Positions 1 to 8,332 of a DNA stretch of 64,000 bases are shown piece by piece (position 1 is the first letter of the stretch; each line of letters opens with the position of its first letter). The position numbers and the translations under genes were made by a program. The DNA comes from CAZRGV01 sp964599655. Lineage in GTDB: Bacteria > Planctomycetota > Planctomycetia > Isosphaerales > Isosphaeraceae. Location: positions 8,042 to 72,041 of the forward strand of contig CAZRGV010000013.1 of NCBI GenBank assembly GCA_964599655.1. Reading direction: 5' to 3'. The notes below the pieces were generated by a model. That model was not told where the DNA came from. It was given only the letters and a program-made list of their open reading frames with translations, and searched no databases.

Positions 1-659
1 ACGACGCGGAACTCTCGGCGCGGATCGCCAGCTACGAGCTGGCCTTCCGGATGCAGTCGGAGGCCCCCGAGGCGGTCGATCTCTCGCAGGAAACCGAGGA
101 GACGAAGCGGCTTTACGGGCTCGACGATTCGAGGACGGCCGAGTTCGGCACCCGCTGCTTGCTGGCGCGCCGGCTCGTCGAGCGCGGGGTTCGTTTCGTG
201 CAGGTCTATTCCGGCGGCGGACCGGTCGCCATGCAATGGGATGCGCACGACGACCTGGACGCCAATCACGAGAAGATGTGCGGCCTGACGGACAAGCCGG
301 TCGGAGCCCTGTTGACCGACCTGAAGCGGCGCGGCCTGCTCGACGACACGCTGGTGGTCTGGGGCGGGGAATTCGGCCGGACGCCGGTCGCCCAGGGGGG
401 AAGTCGGGGGCGAGACCACAACGCGACGGGCTTCACGATGTGGATGGCCGGCGGCGGCGTGAAGGGCGGCACGATCCTCGGCGCCACGGACGAGATCGGC
501 CTGAACGCCATCGACGACAAGGCGCACGTCAACGACGTGCACGCCACGATCCTCCACCTGATGGGGCTCGATCACAAGAAGCTGACTTACCTTCACAACG
601 GTCGCGACGAGCGGCTGACCGACGTGGGCGGACGTGTGCTTTCGCGACTCTTCGCGTAA
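1..659 (+). CDS. DUF1501 family protein, 3' part only
   Basis: The reading frame is open from the first base of the window and stops with TAA at 657-659, so the start and any Tat signal lie upstream. The visible part matches the C-terminal half of the other DUF1501 protein here (42390-43850). Shared stretches are the Y-E-L/M-A-F-R-M-Q segment, LLARR, LLDDTLVVWGGEFGRT, GRDHN and FTMWMAGGG. DUF1501 proteins have an alkaline-phosphatase-like fold and are usually exported next to DUF1549/DUF1553 cytochrome proteins in planctomycetes. Their substrate is not known. The expected DUF1553 partner would lie to the left. The family is clear; the function is not. Confidence 0.9.
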   Translation, partial: DAELSARIASYELAFRMQSEAPEAVDLSQETEETKRLYGLDDSRTAEFGTRCLLARRLVERGVRFVQVYSGGGPVAMQWDAHDDLDANHEKMCGLTDKPVGALLTDLKRRGLLDDTLVVWGGEFGRTPVAQGGSRGRDHNATGFTMWMAGGGVKGGTILGATDEIGLNAIDDKAHVNDVHATILHLMGLDHKKLTYLHNGRDERLTDVGGRVLSRLFA

Positions 660-998
660 CATTTCGAACCAAGACCGCCGCCGCCGTTGGGTCAGGGACT
701 GTTCAAATGTCGATTCCCCGCCGCGCGAGGTTGGGTGGATCGGGTCCTCGTGAAGGAGTGTCTTCGGGTTGAGTCGCGTTCCATCGAGGGTCGACCTCTG
801 GGAGTTCGGGGCGCTTGGGGAAAGCGGCCTCGGATCGCTCTCCGGGTGGGATCGACGTGGGCGTGCGGCTTGACTGACTGTACAAGGTTCCTAGACTATT
901 GGTTACGTCGTGCGGGTTGCAGGCGGTGTCCGGAACCTCGAATTTTTTTCCATCTTGTGAACGCAGCGTCGAACCCTCCGCGGCGTCGGGACGTACCC
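660..998 (+). other. Intergenic region upstream of the sigma factor gene
   Basis: There is no convincing gene in these 339 bases. The sigma factor frame stays open upstream of its ATG, but that extension has no ECF similarity. The only signal is the promoter candidate at 870-897. Confidence 0.5.
870..897 (+). promoter_or_regulatory. Possible housekeeping promoter of the sigma/anti-sigma pair
   Basis: TTGACT at 870-875 and TAGACT at 892-897 are separated by 16 bases. They lie about 100 bases before the chosen ATG at 999. The match to the sigma-70 consensus is good at -35 and partial at -10. Planctomycete promoters are poorly defined, so this is only a candidate. Confidence 0.33.
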
Positions 999-1628
999 AT
1001 GATGAAGGCCCTCGGAGCGGCGGAGGACCTCGCCCAGTTGACGGACGAGGAATTACTGAGCCGATATCGCGACGAGGGCCGACCCGAGGACTTCGACGCG
1101 TTGGTGCGGAGGTACGAGCGCGAGCTTTACCGCTATCTGGCGCGCTACCTCGGCGACAAATCGCTGGCCGACGACGTGTTCCAAAACACGTTCTTGCAGG
1201 TTCACTTGAAGCGAGGTTTGTACGAGACGGGCCGCCCCGTGCGGCCCTGGCTGTACTCGATTGCCACTCACCAGGCGGTTGATGCGTTACGAAAGGCGGG
1301 CCGGCACCCGACGGTCAGCCTCGATCTGCGGTCGTCGACGGGCGAGTCGGAGCCCAGCGCCCTGGTCGATCTGCTGGTCAGTGAAACGCCGGGTCCCCTG
1401 GCGAACCTTCAGGGCGAGGAACGAAAGGAGTGGGTTCGTCGGAGTATCGAGAAGCTTCCCGAACCCCTGCGACAGACTCTCATTCTGGCGTACTACGAAG
1501 ACCTCAAGTACCGCGAGATCGCCGACGTGCTCAAGATTCCCGTCGGTACGGTCAAATCCCGCCTGCACGCGGCCCTGGCCAAGCTTCAGGAGATGGCCCG
1601 GGCCTCGAAACAAGACGGAAGCGAGTGA
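999..1628 (+). CDS. ECF (RpoE-type) RNA polymerase sigma factor
   Basis: This 209-residue protein directs RNA polymerase to a stress or envelope regulon. Sigma region 2 is at about residues 30-95 (DFDALVRRYERELYRYL, ADDVFQNTFLQV, RPWLYSIATHQAVDALRK). Sigma region 4 is at about 150-205 (LPEPLRQTLILAYYEDLKYR followed by IADVLKIPVGTVKSRLHAAL, the helix-turn-helix). Two adjacent ATGs (999 and 1002) begin the protein just before the conserved part. The open frame continues to 687 but carries no sigma homology. The next gene starts 5 bases after the stop and encodes a membrane protein with an anti-sigma-like N-terminus, so the two form an operon and probably a regulatory pair. The family call is firm; the regulon is unknown. 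Confidence 0.93.
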   Translation: MMKALGAAEDLAQLTDEELLSRYRDEGRPEDFDALVRRYERELYRYLARYLGDKSLADDVFQNTFLQVHLKRGLYETGRPVRPWLYSIATHQAVDALRKAGRHPTVSLDLRSSTGESEPSALVDLLVSETPGPLANLQGEERKEWVRRSIEKLPEPLRQTLILAYYEDLKYREIADVLKIPVGTVKSRLHAALAKLQEMARASKQDGSE

Positions 1629-1633
1629 TTCCG

Positions 1634-2578
1634 ATGAACGCCCAAGACCTGCTGGATTATCACTTCGGGCTTCTCGACGACGCCGACCGTGAACTGATCG
1701 AGCAACAAATCGCCTCGGACAAGCAACTGGCGGACCGTTCCACGCGACTCGCCCAGGCCATTTTCTTGCTGCTCGACGATGGTGATCCGTTTGACCCGCC
1801 CGTGGATCTCGCCGACCGAACCATCGCCTTCGTCGTGGAGCGAGGCTCTCGACGCCGCCGGTTCCTCGACCTGATTCCGGTGAGTGTTCCGTTTCGCTGG
1901 GCGGATGTGGCCGTGGCGGCGGCCATCTTTCTCGCGGGCCTGGCCACGCTGCTTCCGGCGGTTCACCGGTCGAGGGCCCAGATGGAGCAGGCGGGCTGCG
2001 CCTTCAACCTCCAGCAACTGGGAGTCGGCCTCTCCCGCTACTCGACCAGCCACGGCGGAGACTACCCTCAGCCGCCCCACAACTACCCCGCCGGTTACTA
2101 CGCGGTCCAGCTCCGCGACGCCGGGGTCCTCCACGACACCTCGGTCCTGACCTGCCCGGGACACCGGGCGAGGCTCATTTCGCTGCCGGATTCCAGCAGT
2201 TTTCAATCCTTGATGAGCCGGTCGCCCGAGACCTGCCAGCGGATCGTTGCCGATGAGTACGCGTACAACGTCGGCTTCCATCGAGGGGGGCAGGGGGTGG
2301 AGCCCGTGTCCTCGCGCCTGCAGTCGGTCATTCCGGTCCTGGCCGACCAGCCGCCGCTCGACGACTTCTGTCGCGTTCTTGATGGGAACAGCCCCTCCCA
2401 CGGCGGAGGCGGCCAGAACGTCCTGTTCAGCGACAACCACGTGGGCTGGCTTCGAAGCCGGAAGTTGCCGCCGTTCGACGAGGACATCTACCTCAACAAG
2501 GAACGTCGTCCGGGTCTGGGCCTGAGCCCGGAGGACGTGTCCCTGGTTCCGAGCGGTTTCCGGGTCGAACGGCCCTGA
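1634..2578 (+). CDS. Membrane anti-sigma-like protein with DUF1559/pseudopilin-like outer domain
   Basis: The product is 314 residues. Residues 1-60 (MNAQDLLDYHFGLLDDADRE and following) resemble the short helical N-terminus of anti-sigma factors, but no zinc H-x3-C-x2-C motif is visible. A membrane helix lies at about 96-115. It runs directly into LLPAVHRSRAQMEQAGCAFN and then LQQLGVGLSRYSTSHGGDYP, which closely resembles the start of DUF1559 prepilin-like proteins. The C-terminus has HGGGGQNVLFSDNHVGWL, like the H-x9-DG end of that family. The prepilin cleavage site is absent, so the helix should remain as an anchor. It lies 5 bases after the sigma factor gene. The likely role is to hold the sigma factor and release it on an outer signal; this is inferred. 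Confidence 0.75.
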   Translation: MNAQDLLDYHFGLLDDADRELIEQQIASDKQLADRSTRLAQAIFLLLDDGDPFDPPVDLADRTIAFVVERGSRRRRFLDLIPVSVPFRWADVAVAAAIFLAGLATLLPAVHRSRAQMEQAGCAFNLQQLGVGLSRYSTSHGGDYPQPPHNYPAGYYAVQLRDAGVLHDTSVLTCPGHRARLISLPDSSSFQSLMSRSPETCQRIVADEYAYNVGFHRGGQGVEPVSSRLQSVIPVLADQPPLDDFCRVLDGNSPSHGGGGQNVLFSDNHVGWLRSRKLPPFDEDIYLNKERRPGLGLSPEDVSLVPSGFRVERP

Positions 2579-2624
2579 GACCGATCGACCCAACGCGACG
2601 CGACGCGGGGGCGATGGATCGGTC
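2579..2624. terminator. Weak inverted repeat between convergent genes
   Basis: GACCGATC (2579-2586) pairs with GATCGGTC (2617-2624), with a 30-base CG-rich loop holding tandem CGCGA units. It lies exactly between the stop of the anti-sigma-like gene and the stop of the Nudix gene. There is no T-run, so termination is only a guess from position. Confidence 0.3.
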
Positions 2625-3153
2625 AGCGGCCCTCGCGCCGAAGGCGGTCGCCGATCAGAATCGCCAGCATGGACTTGGCGTCGTGGATTCGCCCGTCGAA
2701 GACCATCTGAACCGCCTCGTCCCAGGCGACGACGACCGGTTCCAGCCGCTCGTCGGCCTGGTGCTCGGTCGGACCGGGCGTCAGGTTCTGGCAGTGGTAG
2801 AGATACATTCGCTCGTTCAACACGCCGGGTGAGACCCACCACGAGCCGAGGGGCTCGATCCGACCGGCCAGATAGCCGGTTTCCTCGCGAAGTTCCCGCG
2901 CGGCCGTCGCGTCGGGCGATTCGCCCGGGTCGAGTGTTCCGGCGGGAACTTCGAGCAAGGTTTCGCCGACGGCGTAACGTTGGTTCTTGACCAGGCAAAC
3001 GTGGTCGTGGTCGACCATCGCGAGCAAGGCGACCGCGCCGCGATGGAGCACAACTTCTCGATCGTCGAAGGTGCCATCGGCCAGCCGCACGCGCTGGAGT
3101 GCCAGATCGATCTTGCGTCCCTGGTAGAGAATCCGTCGATCGGGTTGGCTCAT
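2623..3153 (-). CDS. Nudix hydrolase, ADP-ribose pyrophosphatase type
   Basis: This 176-residue protein probably cleaves ADP-ribose or a related nucleoside diphosphate sugar. The full Nudix box G-x5-E-x7-R-E-x2-E-E-x-G is present at residues 72-94 (GTLDPGESPDATAARELREE, then TGYL). The preceding ETLLEVPAG is typical of ADP-ribose pyrophosphatases. The ATG at 3153 begins MSQPDRRILYQGRKI. It is the last gene of a run of minus-strand genes that starts at lysS, and it follows the aminotransferase by 29 bases. The substrate is inferred from the family. Confidence 0.92.
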   Translation of the reverse strand: MSQPDRRILYQGRKIDLALQRVRLADGTFDDREVVLHRGAVALLAMVDHDHVCLVKNQRYAVGETLLEVPAGTLDPGESPDATAARELREETGYLAGRIEPLGSWWVSPGVLNERMYLYHCQNLTPGPTEHQADERLEPVVVAWDEAVQMVFDGRIHDAKSMLAILIGDRLRREGR

Positions 3154-3182
3154 GGCGAATTGGTTCCGGGGTTCGACGCGGC

Positions 3183-4367
3183 TCAGAGCTGGGACGACGT
3201 TTCGCCGTCGACCAGGCCCGATTGCCAGCTGGCCTCGAAGCGGTTGAGGGCCTCGATCAAGATCGGTTCCTCGACGGCGAAGCAGAGTCGGACGTGTCCC
3301 TCACCGCCGGAACCGAACGCACTTCCCGGCGCGAGTCCGACGCGATGTTCTCGCACCAGCCGCTGGCAATAGGCGAAGGAGTTGGTCAATCCGTTGAGTC
3401 TGGGGAAGACGTAGAAGGCACCGGAAGGAACGGCCAGGTCGATTCCCTGGAGGGCGCGCAGGCGTTCGGCGGCAATTCGGAGCTGGCGGGCGTAACCGGC
3501 CTGGATTTCGGCGATGAACGGTTCCCCTTCGAGGATGGCCACTCGGGCGGCTTCTTGAATGATTCCGGGGGCGTTACTGACGACGAATTCCTGGAGGTAC
3601 GTCATTGTCCGGCCCAGCTCGGGCGGGCCGAGGACGTAGCCGATGCGCCAGCCGGTCATGCGGTAGGCTTTCGACAGGCTTTGCACGACGATGAGGCGAG
3701 ACCGCGCCTCGGGGAGGGTCAAGGGGCTTGGGGCGACCTTCTCGTCGAAGACGATTCGCTCGTAAACCAGGTCGGCGAGAAGCCAGAGGTCGTGCCGCTC
3801 GCAGAAGGCGACGAGTCTTCGCCAGTCGTCGAGGGTGGCCCGCCAGCCGGTCGGATTCCCCGGGCTGGCGAGGGCGAGAAGGCGGGTGTTCGGCTTGACG
3901 GCGGCATCGAGTCGATCGAAGTCGAGCCGATAGCCTTCGGGATGGAAGGAAAGCGGGATTTCGATCGCCTCGGCGCCTGCGACGCGGATGGCGGCGGCCG
4001 TGTTGGGCCAAAGGGGTGTGAGCACGAGGGCCGAGTCGCCTGGACCGACGGTCGCCTGGATGGCCAGGACGATGGCGTTCATGCCGCTGGCGGTCACGAC
4101 GATCTGCCGCGTCGGGTCGACGTCGACGCCGTGCAACTCGGCAAGGTGGTTGGCGATGACCTGGCGAACTTCGAGGTAGCCAGCGTTGGGGGTGTAGTAC
4201 GTTTTGTTGGCGTCGATGGCCCGCCGAGCGGCTTCCTTGATATAGTCGGGCGTGGGCCTCGAATCCTCGCCGACGAAAAGGCGGAGGGTGCCGGGATGCT
4301 CGTCGGCCAGGGAGGCGATGGCCCGGATCTGCGACGGCTGGACCGAGGCGGCGGGGGCGAGCTTCAC
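3183..4367 (-). CDS. Class I/II pyridoxal-phosphate aminotransferase (aspartate aminotransferase-like)
   Basis: The protein has 394 residues, the normal fold-type I length. NPTG is at residues 171-174, and the PLP-binding lysine is K233 in SLSKAYRMTGWRIGYV, followed by the phosphate-contacting arginine. The start is GTG at 4367 with no good ribosome-binding site. No better upstream start was found, and the conserved sequence begins within about 25 residues. It probably moves an amino group between an amino acid and 2-oxoglutarate, but the exact amino acid cannot be read from the sequence. It lies between the universal stress protein and Nudix genes in a same-strand run. Confidence 0.9.
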   Translation of the reverse strand: MKLAPAASVQPSQIRAIASLADEHPGTLRLFVGEDSRPTPDYIKEAARRAIDANKTYYTPNAGYLEVRQVIANHLAELHGVDVDPTRQIVVTASGMNAIVLAIQATVGPGDSALVLTPLWPNTAAAIRVAGAEAIEIPLSFHPEGYRLDFDRLDAAVKPNTRLLALASPGNPTGWRATLDDWRRLVAFCERHDLWLLADLVYERIVFDEKVAPSPLTLPEARSRLIVVQSLSKAYRMTGWRIGYVLGPPELGRTMTYLQEFVVSNAPGIIQEAARVAILEGEPFIAEIQAGYARQLRIAAERLRALQGIDLAVPSGAFYVFPRLNGLTNSFAYCQRLVREHRVGLAPGSAFGSGGEGHVRLCFAVEEPILIEALNRFEASWQSGLVDGETSSQL

Positions 4368-4449
4368 GGCAGGACGTACCCGAGAGGAGGGAAAGATCGA
4401 GACAGCGCGCGTCGTCGACGGAGGAGAGCCCGCGCCTGGGGGAGCGAGG

Positions 4450-4908
4450 TCAACCGGTCTGCTTGTCGCGAATCGTCAGCACGGGGCAGGGGGCCTCTCG
4501 CACGATGCGTTCGGCGACCGAGCCGAGCAGGACGTGGCTCAGGCCGGTTCGGCCATGCGTGGCGATGACGATCAGGTCGATCGAGTGTTCCTTGGCGTAT
4601 CCGACGATTCCGTCGACCGCCTCGCCCCAACGGACGGCGTACTCGACGGCCGGTGGCTTGCCCCAATCGGGCTTGAGGGCCTTTTCGAGGGCCTCTCGCG
4701 ACTGGTTCTCCGAGTCGGTGAAGTATTCGGGCGGCAAGGTTGGCACGAGCATTGGCTCGGGGCCGACGGGCGTGATGATCTCGGGCAGGATGTGAAGCAG
4801 GTGCAACGTGGCGCCAAGCCGTTCCGCCAGGCCGCAGGCGAAACGCAAGGCGCTTTCGGCATGGTGGCTGAAGTCGGTCGGTGCCAGGATCGTGCGGATT
4901 TCGACCAC
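4450..4908 (-). CDS. Universal stress protein (UspA family)
   Basis: A single Usp domain of 152 residues. It begins VEIRTILAPTDFSHHAESAL, the usual first strand and acidic loop. The C-terminal ATP-binding stretch HGRTGLSHVLLGS follows the G-x2-G-x9-G-S pattern, except that the first glycine is alanine. GTG at 4908 is chosen because AGGGGAC lies just upstream and the domain starts immediately. The frame continues into ilvE but would overlap it. The start is 35 bases after the ilvE stop, so co-transcription is likely. Usp proteins are cytoplasmic nucleotide-binding stress proteins with no defined reaction. Confidence 0.9.
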   Translation of the reverse strand: MVEIRTILAPTDFSHHAESALRFACGLAERLGATLHLLHILPEIITPVGPEPMLVPTLPPEYFTDSENQSREALEKALKPDWGKPPAVEYAVRWGEAVDGIVGYAKEHSIDLIVIATHGRTGLSHVLLGSVAERIVREAPCPVLTIRDKQTG

Positions 4909-4943
4909 GGTCGAGTCCCCTCTCGTCGGCCAGTGGAGGATCG

Positions 4944-5813
4944 TTAGCGGGGCTGCTCGCCACGGACCAGGGCGTGGAATCGCTTCAGCAGGTCCTTGGT
5001 GATCGGACCGGGCTTGCCGTTGCCGATGGGCCGGCCGTCGCACTCGACGACGGGAATCACCTCGGCGGCCGTGCCGGTGAGGAAGCATTCGTCGGCCGTG
5101 TAAATGTCGTGGCGATCCATGGCGCGCTCGACGACCGAGATGCCGGCGTCCCGGGCCAGTTCGATCACGGCCTCGCGGGTAATGCCTTCGAGGATGCCCG
5201 AATCGAGCGACGGGGTATGCAGAGCGCCCTTGCGGACCACGAAGATATTATCGCCGGTGCACTCGGCGACCTCGCCCTTGTGGTTGAGCATCAGGGCTTC
5301 CAGGCAGCCGGCGTTGGTCCCCTCGATCTTGGCCAGGATGCTGTTGAGGTAGTTGAGCGACTTGACGCGAGGATTGAGCGCGGCCGGGTGGTTGCGCATC
5401 GTGCCGGCGGTGATGATCTTCAGGCCGTGTTCATAGAGCTCGGCCGGATAGAGCTGGATCGAGTCGGTGATGATGATGACCTGCGGGTCGGTCGTCTTGC
5501 GAGGGTCGAGGCCGAGGCTGCCGGCACCACGGGTCACGACCAGCCGGATGTACGCGTCCTTGAGGTTGTTGACCGCGAGGGTCTCCGTCACGGCCTTGGC
5601 CATTTCCTCGCGAGACATCGGGATCTCGAGATGGATGGCGCGGGCCGAGTCGTACAGCCGGTCGATGTGTTCCTTCAGGCGGAAGACGTGACCAGCGTAG
5701 GAGCGGATTCCCTCGAAGACGCCGTCGCCGTAGAGCAAGCCGTGATCGTAGACACTGATCTTGGCGTCGGCCTTGTCGTAGAGCTTGCCGCCGATGTAGA
5801 CCTTGAGGCTCAT
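4944..5813 (-). CDS. ilvE: Branched-chain amino acid aminotransferase
   Basis: This 289-residue fold-type IV PLP enzyme catalyses the last step of leucine, isoleucine and valine synthesis and the first step of their breakdown. The PLP lysine is K151 in NPRVKSLNYLNSILAK. Other family signatures are YGDGVFEGIR near residue 29, EALMLNHKGEVAECTGDN, and LEGITREAVIELA. The start is ATG at 5813. D-amino acid aminotransferase and aminodeoxychorismate lyase share the fold, but the length and the GDGVFEGIR and CTGDNIF signatures favour IlvE. It lies downstream of the lolD-like gene on the same strand. Confidence 0.93.
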   Translation of the reverse strand: MSLKVYIGGKLYDKADAKISVYDHGLLYGDGVFEGIRSYAGHVFRLKEHIDRLYDSARAIHLEIPMSREEMAKAVTETLAVNNLKDAYIRLVVTRGAGSLGLDPRKTTDPQVIIITDSIQLYPAELYEHGLKIITAGTMRNHPAALNPRVKSLNYLNSILAKIEGTNAGCLEALMLNHKGEVAECTGDNIFVVRKGALHTPSLDSGILEGITREAVIELARDAGISVVERAMDRHDIYTADECFLTGTAAEVIPVVECDGRPIGNGKPGPITKDLLKRFHALVRGEQPR

Positions 5814-5948
5814 CCGAGGGGACTCCGGGTGCCGCGGGCCGTCATGGTTCGACCCACCTCGGCCGGGTGGCGTCAGGTTGTGTTCAGGACCGGGTCGACC
5901 CCTCGCCCCGATCCCGAGGCGACGCGGCCCCCGCGACGGCCCGTCTCG

Positions 5949-6659
5949 TCAGGCCAGGGCGGGGGCCCACTCCTCGATACGCCCCTCGGCGAGGCGGACA
6001 ATCCGGTCGGCCTGCGCGGCGATTTGAGCGTCGTGAGTGACCATCATCATAGTGAGCCCGCGTTCGCGGTTCAAGTCGCGCAGCAGGTCGAGAATCGACT
6101 GTCCGCTGCTGGCGTCGAGGTTTCCGGTGGGTTCGTCCGCCAGGACGATTCGCGGTTCACCGGCCAGGGCGCGGGCGATGGCCGTCCGCTGCATCTCGCC
6201 TCCCGAGAGTTCGGAGGGTTTGTGCGTCCGACGATGGCCGAGACCGACGCGTTCCAGCAGGGCCTCGGCCTCGGCGCGGATGGTCCGGCGTTTTCCCAGG
6301 TAGGACACCAGGCCATGCCGGATCAAGAGGGGCGTCATGACGTTCTCGAGCGCCGAGAGCTCCGGCAGCAGGTGATAGAACTGGAAGATGAAGCCGAAGG
6401 TGCGGTTACGGAGGAGGTCGCGCTTGCGGTCCGGAAGCGGGTCGATCCGGCGGCCTTCGAGGTGAACCTCACCGCCGTCGGGCGCGTCGAGCAGGCCGAG
6501 CACATGCAAGAGCGTGCTCTTGCCCGAGCCGCTCGCCCCGACGATCGCCACGAACTCGCCGTGCTCGACCTCGACATCGACCTCGCGGAGCACGGGAACC
6601 GCCACTTTGCCCTTGTGGTAGCCCTTGACCAGGCCGACGGCAGACAGGTGGACCGACAT
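5949..6659 (-). CDS. lolD: ABC transporter ATP-binding protein, LolD/MacB type
   Basis: A 236-residue ATPase. Walker A is GASGSGKST (41-49), the Q-loop is near 93, the signature LSGGEMQR is at 151-158, and Walker B IVLADEP is at 171-177, followed by a switch histidine in VTHD. GGAGGGAAG lies about 10 bases before the ATG at 6659. It follows the FtsX-like permease gene (6844-8256), from which it is separated by a palindromic repeat. Such pairs power release of lipoproteins from the inner membrane. In planctomycetes the exact cargo is not established. Confidence 0.9.
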   Translation of the reverse strand: MSVHLSAVGLVKGYHKGKVAVPVLREVDVEVEHGEFVAIVGASGSGKSTLLHVLGLLDAPDGGEVHLEGRRIDPLPDRKRDLLRNRTFGFIFQFYHLLPELSALENVMTPLLIRHGLVSYLGKRRTIRAEAEALLERVGLGHRRTHKPSELSGGEMQRTAIARALAGEPRIVLADEPTGNLDASSGQSILDLLRDLNRERGLTMMMVTHDAQIAAQADRIVRLAEGRIEEWAPALA

Positions 6660-6750
6660 CGATTCTTCCCTCCTTGGATCCTGGGCGTTCCTCGGCCTTG
6701 CGTGGCAACCGACTCCTCGGCCGAATCGGCGGGATTCGTTGTCGTTTGTC

Positions 6751-6810
6751 GGGTGGGCAACGCCCACCGGTCTCTCGAAGCCGCAAGGAGTTCGTTGGGC
6801 CCTGCCCACC
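6751..6810. repeat. REP-like palindromic element between lolD and its permease gene
   Basis: GGTGGGC (6752-6758), AAC and GCCCACC (6762-6768) form a perfect 7-bp hairpin. The same left arm, GGTGGGCA, is also complementary to TGCCCACC at 6803-6810, so two alternative stems are possible. It fills much of the 184-base gap between two genes expected to be one operon. It resembles short intergenic palindromes common in planctomycete genomes; that comparison is from memory. Confidence 0.6.
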
Positions 6811-6843
6811 CTGCAAGAGAAGGGCCTTTCCGACGATTCGGTG

Positions 6844-8256
6844 TTACTCGTAACGAAGTGCCTTGACCGGATGGAGCCCGGCCGCTCGCTGGGCGGGCCA
6901 GACGCTGGCCGCGACGGCGATCGCCAGCGCTCCGCCGACGATCCAGAGCACGGTTCTCGGCTCGACGAGGGTCGGGATCTCGTTGAAGTAATAGATCGTG
7001 TCGTCGAAGACCTTGTGGCCAAGCGCGCGGCTGAGCCAGTCTTCGATCGTGTTGATGTTCCAGACGAAGAGCAGGCCGCCGAGCATTCCGACGCCGCTGC
7101 CGACCAGGCCGAGCAGCAAGCCGTAGGCCAGGAAGATTCCCCGAACGCCCGAGGTCGAGGCTCCCAGCGATTTCAGGATGCCGATGTCTCGGGTTTTCTC
7201 CACGACGATCATCGAGAAGATGGCCAGGATGCCGAAGCCGGCCACCGCGATGATGAAGAAGAGCAGGATGTTGAGAATGCTCTGCTCGACGGCCACGGCG
7301 GCCAGCAAGGGGCCTTGTTTCTGCTCCCAGGTCTGGACATGGAAGCGGGTCGGCCACTTTTCCCAGAGCGCGGCGTTGAGTTGGGCGGCGAGCTGGTCGA
7401 GATCGGTGCCCGGCCGGACCTTGACCTGGATCTGGTTGACCGCGCCGTGCCCCTTGCCGTCCCCCATCCCTCGGAGGTATTGCAGGCGTTCGATGGGGAC
7501 GAACACGAACGACGAGTCGTACTCGCTCATGCCGCTCCGGAAGAAGCTGACGACGGTGAAGCTATCGCGGCGGGGCTCCACGCTCCGGCCGGCGGAGGGA
7601 AACGTCAGCGAGATCTTTGCCCCGGTCGGGGCGATGAACAGGTCGGAGGTGGTTCCCGGTTGATGAACCGTGGCCGTGGCGTAGCCCAGGATGGCGCCCA
7701 GGTCGGGAACCTCCTCGCGTGCGTGCTGCTCCAGCATGGCGATGATCTCGGCATCCTCGTCGCTGGCCTCGCCGATGTCCTGAAGGACCTGGCCGGCGGG
7801 GGCACGAGCCCGGAGTTTCGGATCGACGTCGAACGAGGCTGGTCGGCGTTCGTTGGTATCTCCGACCAGAAACTCGGCGAAGTCTCCCACCAAGGCGCGC
7901 TGCCTGGGATCGACACCGATGATCTGAACGGGCCTGGTGATCGGCTCGTTGCCGTAGGTGATGGTCAGGATGCCGGGCGTCTCGATGGTCGGGGCCATGG
8001 CGAGGATCCGCTCGCCGCCGATGTCCTTGACCAGCGCCATGATCTCGTTGGGGTTGCGGAAGCCGTCGAACGAGTAGGACTCGACGACGACGTCGGAGAG
8101 CACGCCGTGGAGCCGGTCTCGCATTTTCTCGGCGAAACCGGCCATGACCGAGTTGACGACAATCATGGTCGCCACGCCGAGCATCACGCTGATGATGCTC
8201 GCCAGCGCGATGTAGCGGGTGCGGAGATACCGCCAGCAGAGCAGATACTTGTACAT
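6844..8256 (-). CDS. FtsX/LolE-like ABC transporter permease
   Basis: The 470-residue protein has the topology of LolC/LolE/MacB permeases. There is one N-terminal membrane helix at about 17-43 (IALASIISVMLGVATMIVVN), a large outer domain of about 250 residues, and three C-terminal helices (ILLFFIIAVAGFGILAIFSM; GLLLGLVGSGVGMLGGLLFV; VLWIVGGALAIAVAASVWPA). It starts at ATG 8256 and its ATPase partner follows downstream. It probably acts in lipoprotein release or efflux at the inner membrane. Only one permease gene is present, so a homodimer with the ATPase is likely. It lies 76 bases after lysS. Confidence 0.88.
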   Translation of the reverse strand: MYKYLLCWRYLRTRYIALASIISVMLGVATMIVVNSVMAGFAEKMRDRLHGVLSDVVVESYSFDGFRNPNEIMALVKDIGGERILAMAPTIETPGILTITYGNEPITRPVQIIGVDPRQRALVGDFAEFLVGDTNERRPASFDVDPKLRARAPAGQVLQDIGEASDEDAEIIAMLEQHAREEVPDLGAILGYATATVHQPGTTSDLFIAPTGAKISLTFPSAGRSVEPRRDSFTVVSFFRSGMSEYDSSFVFVPIERLQYLRGMGDGKGHGAVNQIQVKVRPGTDLDQLAAQLNAALWEKWPTRFHVQTWEQKQGPLLAAVAVEQSILNILLFFIIAVAGFGILAIFSMIVVEKTRDIGILKSLGASTSGVRGIFLAYGLLLGLVGSGVGMLGGLLFVWNINTIEDWLSRALGHKVFDDTIYYFNEIPTLVEPRTVLWIVGGALAIAVAASVWPAQRAAGLHPVKALRYE

Positions 8257-8332
8257 CGCGGGCCGCTCCCTCCCTGGAATCGATCCGACCGGCGTGGAAA
8301 CGACAATCCCCCATCCAAGGGGACGCCGACGT

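Noticed and set aside
2590..2610. Tandem CGCGA units
   Set aside because: Only about three units; too short to be a meaningful repeat or array.
1586..2998. 470-residue minus-strand frame opposite the anti-sigma-like gene
   Set aside because: It is Arg/Gly-rich, runs into the Nudix gene in another frame, and has no recognisable motif.
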